A program made the position numbers and the translations under genes. Below the pieces are notes generated by a model. That model saw only the letters and a list, made by a program, of their open reading frames with translations, searched no databases and was not told the DNA's origin. Shown here one piece after another: positions 19,041 to 26,284 of a stretch of 64,000 bases of DNA; within the stretch, counting starts at the first letter, position 1; the number at the start of each line of letters is the position of its first letter. Source of the stretch: Burkholderiaceae bacterium. Its GTDB lineage: Bacteria; Pseudomonadota; Gammaproteobacteria; Burkholderiales; Burkholderiaceae_C. The DNA lies in the NCBI GenBank assembly GCA_016790575.1, contig JAEUOU010000028.1, positions 62,001-126,000 of the forward strand. Reading direction: 5' to 3'.

Positions 19041-19630
19041 GGCGCGTCCTGACCCATTCGCTGGAGCAGCGCCGCACGATCACCCCGCGGCCGCCTCCCC
19101 TGACGGTCGGCGCGCAGCGCGCCACGAAGATCATCGTGGTCATGAATCATCAGATGTATCCCCACATGTTGGGCCAGCGCGTCACAGCGCACCTGCAGAC
19201 TGAGCGCGTCGACGGGATCGCCCTGGAATCCCGTCACCCGGGTGACCTGGTACGCCAGACCTTTGTCAATCAATGCGATTTCCGCCGATTTCGGATCATC
19301 ACAGAACAATTGCAGATAAATGTCGCTATTTCTGGTGGCAATCCCAGACCACACCGCCCCACCGATATGAGGCCGAAACTCCTGCAGCCGCTCCATCCAG
19401 GTCAAGGCCAGCTCGCGCAGGCTCTGCAATTCCCGAGGCTGGGTGTCCGCACAGAACACGGCAATATAGTCGCGCACCGCGGCTTCGACCGTGTCGTTGT
19501 CCGGCAAGGCGGTTCGTGGCGGCAGGCGTAACTCCCGCAGGGCTTGCCGCTTCGCTGCGCCCATCCCGAGCCCGTCCTGCACCACCAGCCGCGCTGCGAC
19601 ATGAGCCAGTTCGCTTTGTGCGTTGTCCAT
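19037..19630 (-). CDS. Conserved protein of unknown function, nucleotidyltransferase-like motif
   Basis: The product has about 197 residues from ATG 19630; an in-frame ATG at 19678 would add 16. I do not recognise a named family. The middle stretch RPHIGGAVWSGIATRNSDIYLQLF resembles the G-G/S ... S-D-x-x-L signature of nucleotidyltransferase-fold proteins, which is only a hint. The rest is helical at the start (AARLVVQDGLGMGAAKRQAL) and has an alpha/beta C-terminal part. It is coupled to the TlpA-like gene by a GTGA overlap and heads the acc-prmA-PfkB gene run. Its upstream gap to mpl is divergent. Confidence 0.7.
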   Translation of the reverse strand: MDNAQSELAHVAARLVVQDGLGMGAAKRQALRELRLPPRTALPDNDTVEAAVRDYIAVFCADTQPRELQSLRELALTWMERLQEFRPHIGGAVWSGIATRNSDIYLQLFCDDPKSAEIALIDKGLAYQVTRVTGFQGDPVDALSLQVRCDALAQHVGIHLMIHDHDDLRGALRADRQGRRPRGDRAALLQRMGQDAP

Positions 19631-19932
19631 GGGAGCGATTGTGCCCGCTGCCACGAATCCCCGGTCGCTTGCGGTCATGGGCAGCGGGTGAGCCCATAAA
19701 CTGCACGCCGTTTCTTGATGACGGATCGCACCAACGAGGGCGAAATTCGCATTTCGGGCAGGAGGATATTCATCGACAGGCGCACGACAACTTTATTTTT
19801 CATAGCATCAGATGACCTTTCTACGCTGGGTAAGACCTCAAAATGAACCAAAACGGCGATCGGGGGGCGGTTTGGCTGCCAGGGCGCGGCGCCGACCCGT
19901 CTGACGGTACCTGGCAACCCTAGAATCGGCCC
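19631..19932. other. Divergent intergenic region before mpl
   Basis: This 302-bp gap separates the reverse-strand unknown gene from mpl and holds repeat copy B (19804-19832). A 42-codon open frame on the minus strand (19675-19803) starts beside the repeat and ends in an ATGA overlap with the alternative start of the unknown gene; I cannot tell whether it is translated. I see no clear promoter. Confidence 0.4.
19797..19845 (+). repeat. Dispersed 29-bp-core repeat, copy B (upstream of mpl)
   Basis: The core AGCA-N6-GACC-N5-ACGCTGGGTA lies at 19804-19832, about 100 bp before the mpl start codon. The 3' flank (AGACCTCAAAATGAA) partly matches the flanks of the other copies. Confidence 0.8.
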
Positions 19933-21459
19933 ATGCACATTCATATTCTTGGCATCTGTGGCACCTTCATGGGCGGGCTTGCCGCCCTCGCGCGGGAGGC
20001 CGGCCACACGGTCACCGGCTGTGACGCGGGCGTCTACCCCCCGATGAGCGACCAGTTGCGGGCTCTGGGCATCGAACTGATCGAAGGTTTTGATGCCGAC
20101 CAGATGGCGCTGCGGCCCGACATGTTTGTGATCGGCAACGTCGTCAGCCGCAGCCGGCGTGCCGACGGCAAGCCGAAGTTTCCCCTCATGGAAGCCATCC
20201 TTGACGCGGGCGCGCCCTACACCAGTGGCCCCCAATGGCTGTCGGCGCAGGTCTTGCAAGGCCGCCACGTACTGGCAGTCGCCGGCACCCACGGCAAGAC
20301 CACCACCACGTCCATGCTTGCCTGGATTCTCGAAGAGGCGGGCCTCCACCCCGGCTTCCTGGTCGGCGGCGTTCCACTCAACTTCGGCGTCTCCGCCCGC
20401 CTGGGTGGACCGCAGGCCCGCCCCCAGGACGGATCAGCCCCCTCGGGGGGCAGCGACCCGCGCAGCGGCGGAGCGTGGGGGCCCGGCGAGCCGGCGCCGG
20501 GCCGTCCCCAAGACGGATCAGCCCCCTCGGGGGGCAGCGACCCGCGCAGCGGCGGAGCGTGGGGGCCCGCGTTCGTCATCGAAGCCGACGAGTACGACAC
20601 CGCATTTTTCGACAAGCGCAGCAAGTTCGTCCACTATCGGCCCCGAACCACCATTTTGAACAATCTGGAGTTCGATCACGCGGACATCTTCCCTGATCTT
20701 GCCGCGATCGAACGGCAATTCCATCATTTGCTGCGAACCGTCCCATCCACCGGGCGCATCGTGGTCAACGGACTGGAAGAAAGCCTGGCCCGCGTGCTGA
20801 GCCAGGGTTGCTGGAGCGAGGTGCGCAGCTTCGGGGCGGCCGTCAGCGATTTTCAGGCCCATGGCGAACCGGGCCGGTTTGATGTGGTCCGCCACGGCGA
20901 TCACGTGGGCACGGTGGCATGGCAACTCGGCGGGGTCCACAACCAGCTCAATGCGCTGGCCGCCATTGCCGCAGCCGAACATGTCGGCGTGCCACCCGCC
21001 GTTGCGGCCAACGCGCTGGGGCGTTTCCAGAACGTCCGCCGCCGCATGGAAGTGCGGGGCACCGTCCGTGGCATCACGGTTTATGACGACTTTGCCCACC
21101 ATCCGACCGCGATCCGCACCACGGTGGACGGGTTGCGGCGGCAGATCGGGTCCCAAGGCCGCATCCTGGCGATCTTTGAGCCCCGCAGCAACACCATGAA
21201 ACTGGGCACGATGAAATCCCAGCTACCCTGGAGCCTGGAGGGTGCCGATCTGGCGTTCTGCCACAGCGGCGGACTGGACTGGGACGCCCGCGCCGCCCTG
21301 GTGCCCATGGGGGACCGCGCCCATGTTGCCGACGATCTGAACCGACTGGTGGCCGAAATCACCCGCTGCGCCCGACCGGGCGACCACCTGCTGTGCATGA
21401 GCAACGGCGGGTTTGGCAGCATTCACGACCGCCTGCTCAAAGCACTACAAATTCAGTAG
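19933..21459 (+). CDS. mpl: UDP-N-acetylmuramate:L-alanyl-gamma-D-glutamyl-meso-diaminopimelate ligase Mpl, with internal repeat insertion
   Basis: Mpl ligates recycled tripeptide onto UDP-MurNAc in murein recycling. The 508-residue product shows the Mur ligase plan: N-terminal HILGICGTFMGGLAALAREAGH, ATP loop [36 protein letters not shown], the NNLEFDHADIF block and a C-terminal domain starting near YDDFAHHPTAI. Usual length is about 457. The excess is an insertion of about 53 residues (160-212) between SARLGG and AFVIEADEYD, encoded by two copies of a GC-rich palindromic repeat. Frame and all catalytic blocks are intact. Its TAG stop overlaps repeat copy C. Confidence 0.93.
   Translation: MHIHILGICGTFMGGLAALAREAGHTVTGCDAGVYPPMSDQLRALGIELIEGFDADQMALRPDMFVIGNVVSRSRRADGKPKFPLMEAILDAGAPYTSGPQWLSAQVLQGRHVLAVAGTHGKTTTTSMLAWILEEAGLHPGFLVGGVPLNFGVSARLGGPQARPQDGSAPSGGSDPRSGGAWGPGEPAPGRPQDGSAPSGGSDPRSGGAWGPAFVIEADEYDTAFFDKRSKFVHYRPRTTILNNLEFDHADIFPDLAAIERQFHHLLRTVPSTGRIVVNGLEESLARVLSQGCWSEVRSFGAAVSDFQAHGEPGRFDVVRHGDHVGTVAWQLGGVHNQLNALAAIAAAEHVGVPPAVAANALGRFQNVRRRMEVRGTVRGITVYDDFAHHPTAIRTTVDGLRRQIGSQGRILAIFEPRSNTMKLGTMKSQLPWSLEGADLAFCHSGGLDWDARAALVPMGDRAHVADDLNRLVAEITRCARPGDHLLCMSNGGFGSIHDRLLKALQIQ
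20428..20568 (+). repeat. Two in-frame copies of a GC-rich palindromic repeat inside mpl
   Basis: Identical 57-bp units lie at 20428-20484 and 20512-20568, separated by a 27-bp palindrome-containing spacer, giving an 84-bp period of exactly 28 codons. Each unit contains the hairpin GCCCCCTCGGGGGGC. The encoded peptide is rich in Gly, Ser and Pro (for example DGSAPSGGSDPRSGGAWGP). The unit resembles short intergenic palindromic elements I recall from Comamonadaceae genomes; that recollection is unverified. Confidence 0.95.
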
Positions 21460-21506
21460 CAATAAAAGACCGTTTTACGCTGGGTAGTGCCTGAAATAGC
21501 CTGGAA
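21455..21506 (+). repeat. Dispersed 29-bp-core repeat, copy C (at the mpl stop codon)
   Basis: The core AGCA-N6-GACC-N5-ACGCTGGGTA spans 21458-21486. The mpl TAG stop is 21457-21459, so its last two bases belong to the repeat core. Confidence 0.85.
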
Positions 21507-21554
21507 TCGCCTCTTTTGCGGCACCCAGGCACCTGCGAAGCGCCTGCGGGCGGG

Positions 21555-21866
21555 TCAGAAGGACACCGCCATGGTGGCCAGATCGACCGTGACCGCCGGC
21601 TTGGCCAATGCGCCGGTGACTGCGCGGGCAAACGCGCCTCCCCAGGTCGCATCGGCCAGTCGGGTGGGGCCGGCTGCCTGTGCAATGACCAGTACCTTGT
21701 CCGCCAGAAGGACTTTGCCACTGGCGCGAAGCGGCTCGCATTCCAGCGTTGTGAACTGCTGGTCCAGCCACAACCGCGCCGCCTCGTGGGGCATGGGCTG
21801 GACTTCTTCCAGATCAAAACGGTAGTCATGGTCGGCATCCACGAACACCCGGACAAAACTGTGCAT
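21555..21866 (-). CDS. Small conserved protein of unknown function
   Basis: The 103-residue product is acidic at its start (MHSFVRVFVDADHDYRFDLEEVQPMPHEAARLWLDQQF) and alanine-rich in its C-terminal half. It has no signal peptide, membrane segment or cysteine pair. I do not recognise the family. The ATG at 21866 has a good ribosome site (AGGAG). It lies 131 bp downstream of aroG on the same strand, separated by a large hairpin, so it may be a separate unit. It is convergent with mpl. Confidence 0.6.
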   Translation of the reverse strand: MHSFVRVFVDADHDYRFDLEEVQPMPHEAARLWLDQQFTTLECEPLRASGKVLLADKVLVIAQAAGPTRLADATWGGAFARAVTGALAKPAVTVDLATMAVSF

Positions 21867-21942
21867 CTTTACTCTCCTGCGTCACAAATCACTGTCCGGT
21901 ACTGTAATGCCGCCATAGGGCAAAACGTCGGTTCGGCTGCGA

Positions 21943-21982
21943 GGCGGTGCGGTTTTCTTGATTTCGGGCAAGAAACACCGCC
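21943..21982 (-). terminator. Hairpin after aroG, possible weak terminator
   Basis: An outer 7-bp stem (GGCGGTG/CACCGCC) and an inner 6-bp stem (TTCTTG/CAAGAA) form a long hairpin 16 bp downstream of the aroG stop. There is no T-run, so a processing or pausing structure is as likely as termination. Confidence 0.35.
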
Positions 21983-21997
21983 CCTGCCCACCGGGGT

Positions 21998-23122
21998 TCA
22001 CTGCCCGCGGCGCGCCTTGACCCCCGCAGCAAGGATTTGCAAGGCGGTTTCCGAGTCTTCCCAGCCCAGGCAGGCATCCGTGATGCTCTTGCCGTATTCC
22101 AGAGCAGACACCTCGTCTTTGCCCGGGGTGAACTTCTGCGCGCCGGCACGAATGTGGCTCTCGATCATCACACCGAACACCTGGTGCGAGCCTGCGCTCA
22201 ACTGACCGGCAATGTCACGGGCCACTTCCAGCTGGCGTTCGTGCTGCTTGCTGCTGTTGGCATGGCTGCAATCGACCATGAGCGAAGGTCGCAGGCGGGT
22301 TGCCTCCAGCTCCTTGCATGCCGCAGCCACACTGGCAGCGTCATAGTTGGTGCTCTTGCCGCCGCGCAGGATCACATGGCAATCCTTGTTGCCGTTGGTG
22401 CGCACGATGGCGACCTGCCCGTTTTTATGCACCGACAGGAAATGATGCCCCCGGGCTGCGGCCTGGATGGCATCGGTAGCAATCTTGATGTTGCCGTCGG
22501 TTCCGTTTTTGAAACCGATCGGCGCCGACAGGCCGGAAGCCAGTTCGCGATGCACCTGGCTTTCCGTGGTTCGCGCACCGATGGCGCCCCAGGCGATGAG
22601 GTCGCCAATGTACTGGGGGCTGATCACGTCGAGGAACTCACTGCCGGCCGGCAAGCCCAGGCGGTTGATCTCGATCAGCAACTGGCGCGCGATCCGCAAA
22701 CCTTCGTCGATGCGGCAGCTTTCGTCCAGGTAGGGATCGTTGATCAGCCCCTTCCAGCCGACGGTCGTGCGGGGCTTTTCGAAGTAGACCCGCATCACCA
22801 CTTCCAGGGTATCGGCATAGCGGTCACGCAAGGGTTTCAGGCGCCGGGCATATTCCAGCGCTGCCGCGGGGTCGTGAATGGAGCACGGCCCGATCACAAC
22901 CAGCAAACGGTCGTCTTTTCCGGCCATGATCTTCTGGATATGGCGCCGGGTGTCGCCAATAAGCTTTTCAACGGCCGTGCCGCGAATGGGGAAGAAGCGG
23001 ATGAGGTGTTCCGGAGGCGGCAGCACGGTGATGTCCTGAATACGTTGATCGTCGGTCTCGCTGGTTCGGTCGGCCGGATGCGATTGCCAGACATCGGTGG
23101 CTTTGGTCGGTTTGGTGCTCAT
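21998..23122 (-). CDS. aroG: 3-deoxy-7-phosphoheptulonate (DAHP) synthase, class I (AroG type)
   Basis: AroG condenses phosphoenolpyruvate and erythrose 4-phosphate, the entry step to aromatic amino acids. The 374-residue product has the class I blocks VVIGPCSIHDP, RVYFEKPRTTVGWKGLINDP, GARTTESQVHRELASGLS, IGFKNGTDG and the metal-site MVDCSHANSSK. ATG 23122 follows a GGAG site; in-frame codons upstream belong to the terminator hairpin and are not counted. It is preceded by an aromatic leader peptide and an attenuator, so transcription is probably tuned by charged tRNA-Phe, -Tyr and -Trp. Allosteric feedback type cannot be read with confidence. Confidence 0.96.
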   Translation of the reverse strand: MSTKPTKATDVWQSHPADRTSETDDQRIQDITVLPPPEHLIRFFPIRGTAVEKLIGDTRRHIQKIMAGKDDRLLVVIGPCSIHDPAAALEYARRLKPLRDRYADTLEVVMRVYFEKPRTTVGWKGLINDPYLDESCRIDEGLRIARQLLIEINRLGLPAGSEFLDVISPQYIGDLIAWGAIGARTTESQVHRELASGLSAPIGFKNGTDGNIKIATDAIQAAARGHHFLSVHKNGQVAIVRTNGNKDCHVILRGGKSTNYDAASVAAACKELEATRLRPSLMVDCSHANSSKQHERQLEVARDIAGQLSAGSHQVFGVMIESHIRAGAQKFTPGKDEVSALEYGKSITDACLGWEDSETALQILAAGVKARRGQ

Positions 23123-23155
23123 GGGCTGCTCCTGGAACTGAAAAAACGATGGGTC

Positions 23156-23195
23156 AAAAAACAGAAAACCGCCGGGCCTGGTGGCTGCGGCGGTT
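23156..23195 (-). terminator. Attenuator terminator upstream of aroG
   Basis: On the minus strand AACCGCCG (23195-23188) pairs with CGGCGGTT (23174-23167), with an inner GCC/GGC helix around ACCA, followed by TTCTGTTTTTT. The competing antiterminator uses GGCGG (23239-23235) plus CGAGAGG (23233-23227) against CCGCC (23193-23189) plus CCCCTCG (23207-23201). The terminator ends 34 bp before the aroG ATG. Confidence 0.85.
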
Positions 23196-23215
23196 GTCAT
23201 CGAGGGGTCGGCAAT

Positions 23216-23287
23216 CTACAGCTTCGCCTCTCGTCCGCCAAGGACAGAGAACCAAAAGTAAAAGTAGAAAGCGAAGCGACTCACCAT
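23216..23287 (-). CDS. Aromatic leader peptide of the aroG attenuator (23 aa)
   Basis: A 24-codon frame, ATG 23287 to TAG 23216, encodes 23 residues. Residues 5-13 read FAFYFYFWF: five Phe, two Tyr, one Trp. Stalling at these codons would leave GGCGGACGAGAGG (codons 17-21) free to pair with the 5' arm of the terminator region and permit aroG transcription. Reading to the stop codon would cover that segment and let the terminator form. A third element, GCTTCGC at codons 4-6, can pair with GCGAAGC at codons 20-23 as a protector hairpin. This is the classical pheL/trpL logic; no experiment is implied. Confidence 0.85.
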   Translation of the reverse strand: MVSRFAFYFYFWFSVLGGREAKL

Positions 23288-23293
23288 GGCGTC

Positions 23294-23302
23294 AATGTAG
23301 CA
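23294..23302 (-). promoter_or_regulatory. Candidate extended -10 promoter of the aroG leader
   Basis: TGCTACATT (TGn plus TACATT) ends six bases before the leader-peptide ATG, with no good -35 element. If used, transcription would start at or next to the ATG, giving a leaderless message; no Shine-Dalgarno is visible in front of the leader. Confidence 0.45.
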
Positions 23303-23368
23303 CAGGAGTGCCTATCGTTTCCTGACAGAGCGGCCTTCGCCGACAACACCGGGGCGTCCGGCCCACGG

Positions 23369-24829
23369 TCAGGCAGTTCCGCCCACCGTCAGTCCGTCGA
23401 TGCGCAGCGTCGGCTGGCCCACACCGACGGGCACACTCTGGCCTTCCTTGCCGCAGGTTCCGACGCCGGTATCGAGTCGCAGGTCATTGCCGATCAACGA
23501 AACCTTCTTCAGCGACTCCGGGCCGCTGCCGACCAGGGTCGCTCCCTTGACCGGGTACTGAATTCGGCCGTTTTCTACCCAGAACGCCTCACTCGCACTG
23601 AAAACGAATTTGCCGCTGGTGATATCGACCTGGCCGCCGCCGAAGTTGGTGGCATACAGCCCGCGCTTGATACTGGCCAGAATCTCGGCCGGGTCCCGCT
23701 CGCCGCCCAGCATGTAGGTATTGGTCATGCGGGGCATCGGCAGATGGGCATAACTCTCCCGCCGCCCGTTTCCGGTCGGCGCCACCCCCATGAGGCGGGC
23801 GTTCATCGCATCCTGGATGTAGCCGCGCAAGATTCCGTCCTCAATCAGCACATTGCGCTGAGTCGGGCAGCCTTCGTCGTCCAGGTTGAGGCTGCCCCGT
23901 CGATCGGCGATGGTTCCGTCATCAAGCACGGTCACCCCTTTGGCCGCGACGCGTTGACCGATGCGTCCACTGAAGGCGCTGGAGCCCTTGCGGTTGAAGT
24001 CCCCTTCCAGACCGTGCCCCACGGCCTCATGCAGCAAAACCCCGGGCCAGCCGGGGCCCAGAACCACCGACATTTCACCCGCTGGCGCCGGCCGCGACTG
24101 CAGGTTGGTCAACGCCGCCTGAACAGCCGCATCCACGTACTCAGCCAGCCGCTGGTCATCGAACCAGGCCAGACCAAAGCGGCCGCCGCCACCGCCGGAA
24201 CCCAGCTCGCGACGCCCCCCCTGCTCGGCAATTACCGTGACCGACAGGCGGACCAAGGGTCGTACGTCGGCACCCAGGGTGCCATTCGAACGCATGACCA
24301 TCACCACGTCGTATTCGCTGGCGAGGCCAGCCATCACCTGGACAATGCGTGGATCCTTCGCCCGCGCCATCTGTTCAACCCGGCCCAGCAATGCGACCTT
24401 GGCCGTGCTGTCGAGCGTTGCGATCGGATCGCTGCCGTCATACAAGGTCCGGCTGGGGGCCACGCGGCGGGTTGGCGCCCTGACCCGGCCTCCCTGACCG
24501 GCGGCCGCGATCGTCCGCACCGTTCGGGCCGCATCCATCAACGAGGACTCCGAGATGTCATCCGAATAGGCGAAGGCGGTTTTCTCGCCACTGACGGCTC
24601 GGACACCGAATCCCTGGTCGATGCTGAAAGAGCCTGTCTTGACAATACCCTCCTCCAGGCTCCAGCCTTCGCTGCGGGTGTACTGAAAGTACAGGTCGGC
24701 ATCGTCGACACGATGCGCCGCAATGGTGGCCAGCGCCTTGGCCAGATGGCGTTCGGTCAGACCAAACGGCTCCAGCAACAAGGTCCGGGCCTGGTCCAGG
24801 CGTTCAATGGTCGGTTCGCGCGAAATCAT
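23369..24829 (-). CDS. tldD: Metalloprotease TldD
   Basis: TldD forms a heteromeric zinc metalloprotease with TldE/PmbA that degrades unfolded peptides and matures some modified peptides such as microcin B17. The 486-residue product carries the catalytic HEAVGHGLEGD (HExxxH), GRRELGSGG upstream, and the C-terminal block beginning GGGQVDITSGKFVFSASEAFWVENG with TLVGSGPE and GTCGKEGQSVPVGVGQP. pmbA is not in the window. A terminator hairpin 22 bp before the start codon leaves little room for a promoter, so expression may depend on read-through. Confidence 0.96.
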   Translation of the reverse strand: MISREPTIERLDQARTLLLEPFGLTERHLAKALATIAAHRVDDADLYFQYTRSEGWSLEEGIVKTGSFSIDQGFGVRAVSGEKTAFAYSDDISESSLMDAARTVRTIAAAGQGGRVRAPTRRVAPSRTLYDGSDPIATLDSTAKVALLGRVEQMARAKDPRIVQVMAGLASEYDVVMVMRSNGTLGADVRPLVRLSVTVIAEQGGRRELGSGGGGGRFGLAWFDDQRLAEYVDAAVQAALTNLQSRPAPAGEMSVVLGPGWPGVLLHEAVGHGLEGDFNRKGSSAFSGRIGQRVAAKGVTVLDDGTIADRRGSLNLDDEGCPTQRNVLIEDGILRGYIQDAMNARLMGVAPTGNGRRESYAHLPMPRMTNTYMLGGERDPAEILASIKRGLYATNFGGGQVDITSGKFVFSASEAFWVENGRIQYPVKGATLVGSGPESLKKVSLIGNDLRLDTGVGTCGKEGQSVPVGVGQPTLRIDGLTVGGTA

Positions 24830-24846
24830 TCAGCGATTGTAGGCAG

Positions 24847-24877
24847 CGAAAGAAAAAAAGGCCGCAGTGCGGCCTTT
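24847..24877 (-). terminator. Rho-independent terminator of yegP
   Basis: The 9-bp stem AAAGGCCGC/GCGGCCTTT with ACT loop (24877-24857) is followed by TTTTCT on the minus strand. It lies between yegP and tldD, only 22 bp before the tldD start codon. Confidence 0.9.
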
Positions 24878-24896
24878 CGCCATCGAGCACCGGGGC

Positions 24897-25235
24897 TCAG
24901 GCGGCGCTCTGGTCGTCCGTGACGGCACCGGGCCCGTTGGACTTGCAGGAGGCAATGCCGTCGTCGCGCGCCTTCTCACTGGCGTACATCTGGCTTTGGC
25001 CGATGACCTGCCCGTTGCCCGCCTTGAGCGTGAAATAGGGTGACCCGTCCTTGCCGTTCAGGCGAGCATATCGGGCGTCGTCGCCAGAATTTTTCTTGAC
25101 GGACTCGATGCCGTTGAGCGCGCTGGCCTTGGCCTCGTACATCTCGCTGGTCAACAGCGTCTGGCCGTTGGACGCATTCAGGGTAAAAAAGAATTTGCTG
25201 TTCTTGGACTTCTTCAGAACGAACTTGCCTGCCAT
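24897..25235 (-). CDS. yegP: YegP-family DUF1508 protein
   Basis: The 112-residue product consists of two tandem DUF1508 repeats of about 48 residues. The first starts GKFVLKKSKNSKFFFTLNASNGQTLLTSEMY, the second ARYARLNGKDGSPYFTLKAGNGQVIGQSQMY. Each is followed by a helix with GIESVKKN or GIASCKSN. The family is small, cytoplasmic and of unknown function. ATG 25235 has a good AGGAGA site; the longer in-frame extension upstream has no such support. A strong terminator follows. Confidence 0.9.
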   Translation of the reverse strand: MAGKFVLKKSKNSKFFFTLNASNGQTLLTSEMYEAKASALNGIESVKKNSGDDARYARLNGKDGSPYFTLKAGNGQVIGQSQMYASEKARDDGIASCKSNGPGAVTDDQSAA

Positions 25236-25366
25236 CGGTTTCTCCTGATTTCGCCAAGGCACAGTTGGCGCTTTCGCATTGTGGCGCGGCACGACGCAGC
25301 GGCGCAAGCGCCGCCCCATGCCGCGTGTGGCATTGCACGCCGCTGTGGCGGTTTGGCATCGCCAGT

Positions 25367-26275
25367 TCAGCTTTTCGCGATGTGCCGAAACAGCACCGAA
25401 TCGTCCTCCCCGGCCAGGCCATCGTCACAGGCGCGCGCGAACACGGACGCCACAGCAGCACCCAGGGGGCCGTGAAAACCCGAACTTGTGGCCCCTTCCA
25501 TGGCCAGGCGGGTGTCTTTGGCCAGCAGACTCAGGTGCGCGCGGGGCGCGGCGTCACCGGCCAGCACGCGCCGCAACCGGTCCCCACCGATCCAACTCTG
25601 GCCGCTGGACTGCTCGATCACATCCAGTGTGACCGACAGGTCCAGTCCCCAGGCCTGAGCCAGTGCCAGGGCTTCGCAGGCGGCCACCAGGTTGGTGCCG
25701 GCAAGCAGGTTGTTGACCAATTTGGTCCGGGCGCCATCACCCAGACGACTCCCAACCCGAAAAACCCGTGACGACAAGGCCTGCAGCAGTGGTTGATGGG
25801 CGGAAAAAACGGGGTCGGAACAGGCCACCATCAGGCTCATGCTGCCTTCTCGCGCACGCGCCGGGCCACCCGACATCGGCGCGTCAATCACCGTCAGGCC
25901 GCGCTCCTGCAAGCGCAGGCCAATACGGACGACATCGTCCGCACCGATCGTCGGACACAGCAGCACCGCCGCGCCGGCCGCCAGACCTTCGGCGACCCCA
26001 CCGGCACCGAACAGGACCTCCCGCGTCTGCGCTGCGTCAACGACCGCCACGATCACGGCGCCCGCGCCGTCAGCGACGGCAGCGCCGTTGGCACATGCTA
26101 CGGCGCCTAGCGCCTGCAGCGGCCGAACGCGGGCATCGACAAGGTCACACACCCGCACCGTCCAACCCAGCTCCAGCAAGCGCCCGGCCATGGCCCCACC
26201 CATATTGCCCACCCCGACAATGCCTACGGGAATGGGTACTGACACCGTGTTGTGGTCCGGTCTGCTGGCTGTCAT
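25367..26275 (-). CDS. NAD(P)-dependent beta-hydroxyacid dehydrogenase (3-hydroxyisobutyrate dehydrogenase family)
   Basis: The 302-residue product has the N-terminal Rossmann motif GIVGVGNMGGAMAGRLL, the substrate-binding DAPMSGGPARAREGSMSLMV and the catalytic-lysine region ARTKLVNNLLAGTNLVAACEALALA. These fix it in the beta-hydroxyacid dehydrogenase family, which reduces or oxidises small 3-hydroxy acids such as tartronate semialdehyde, 3-hydroxyisobutyrate or succinic semialdehyde. The substrate cannot be told from sequence. It begins 9 bp after rodA on the same strand, a chance or local operon pairing without obvious functional link. Confidence 0.85.
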   Translation of the reverse strand: MTASRPDHNTVSVPIPVGIVGVGNMGGAMAGRLLELGWTVRVCDLVDARVRPLQALGAVACANGAAVADGAGAVIVAVVDAAQTREVLFGAGGVAEGLAAGAAVLLCPTIGADDVVRIGLRLQERGLTVIDAPMSGGPARAREGSMSLMVACSDPVFSAHQPLLQALSSRVFRVGSRLGDGARTKLVNNLLAGTNLVAACEALALAQAWGLDLSVTLDVIEQSSGQSWIGGDRLRRVLAGDAAPRAHLSLLAKDTRLAMEGATSSGFHGPLGAAVASVFARACDDGLAGEDDSVLFRHIAKS

Positions 26276-26284
26276 CGTGCCCTC

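Noticed and set aside
23123-23200. A longer AroG starting at ATG 23200
   Set aside because: The extra codons are the terminator hairpin and its U-tract; the apparent Phe-rich stretch there comes from the T-run, and ATG 23122 has the ribosome site.
22037-24922. A 961-codon open frame on the plus strand opposite aroG and tldD
   Set aside because: It is antisense to two well-conserved genes and reads through the attenuator; its composition (many Gln, His, Arg) is that of a GC-rich shadow frame and it has no recognisable domain.
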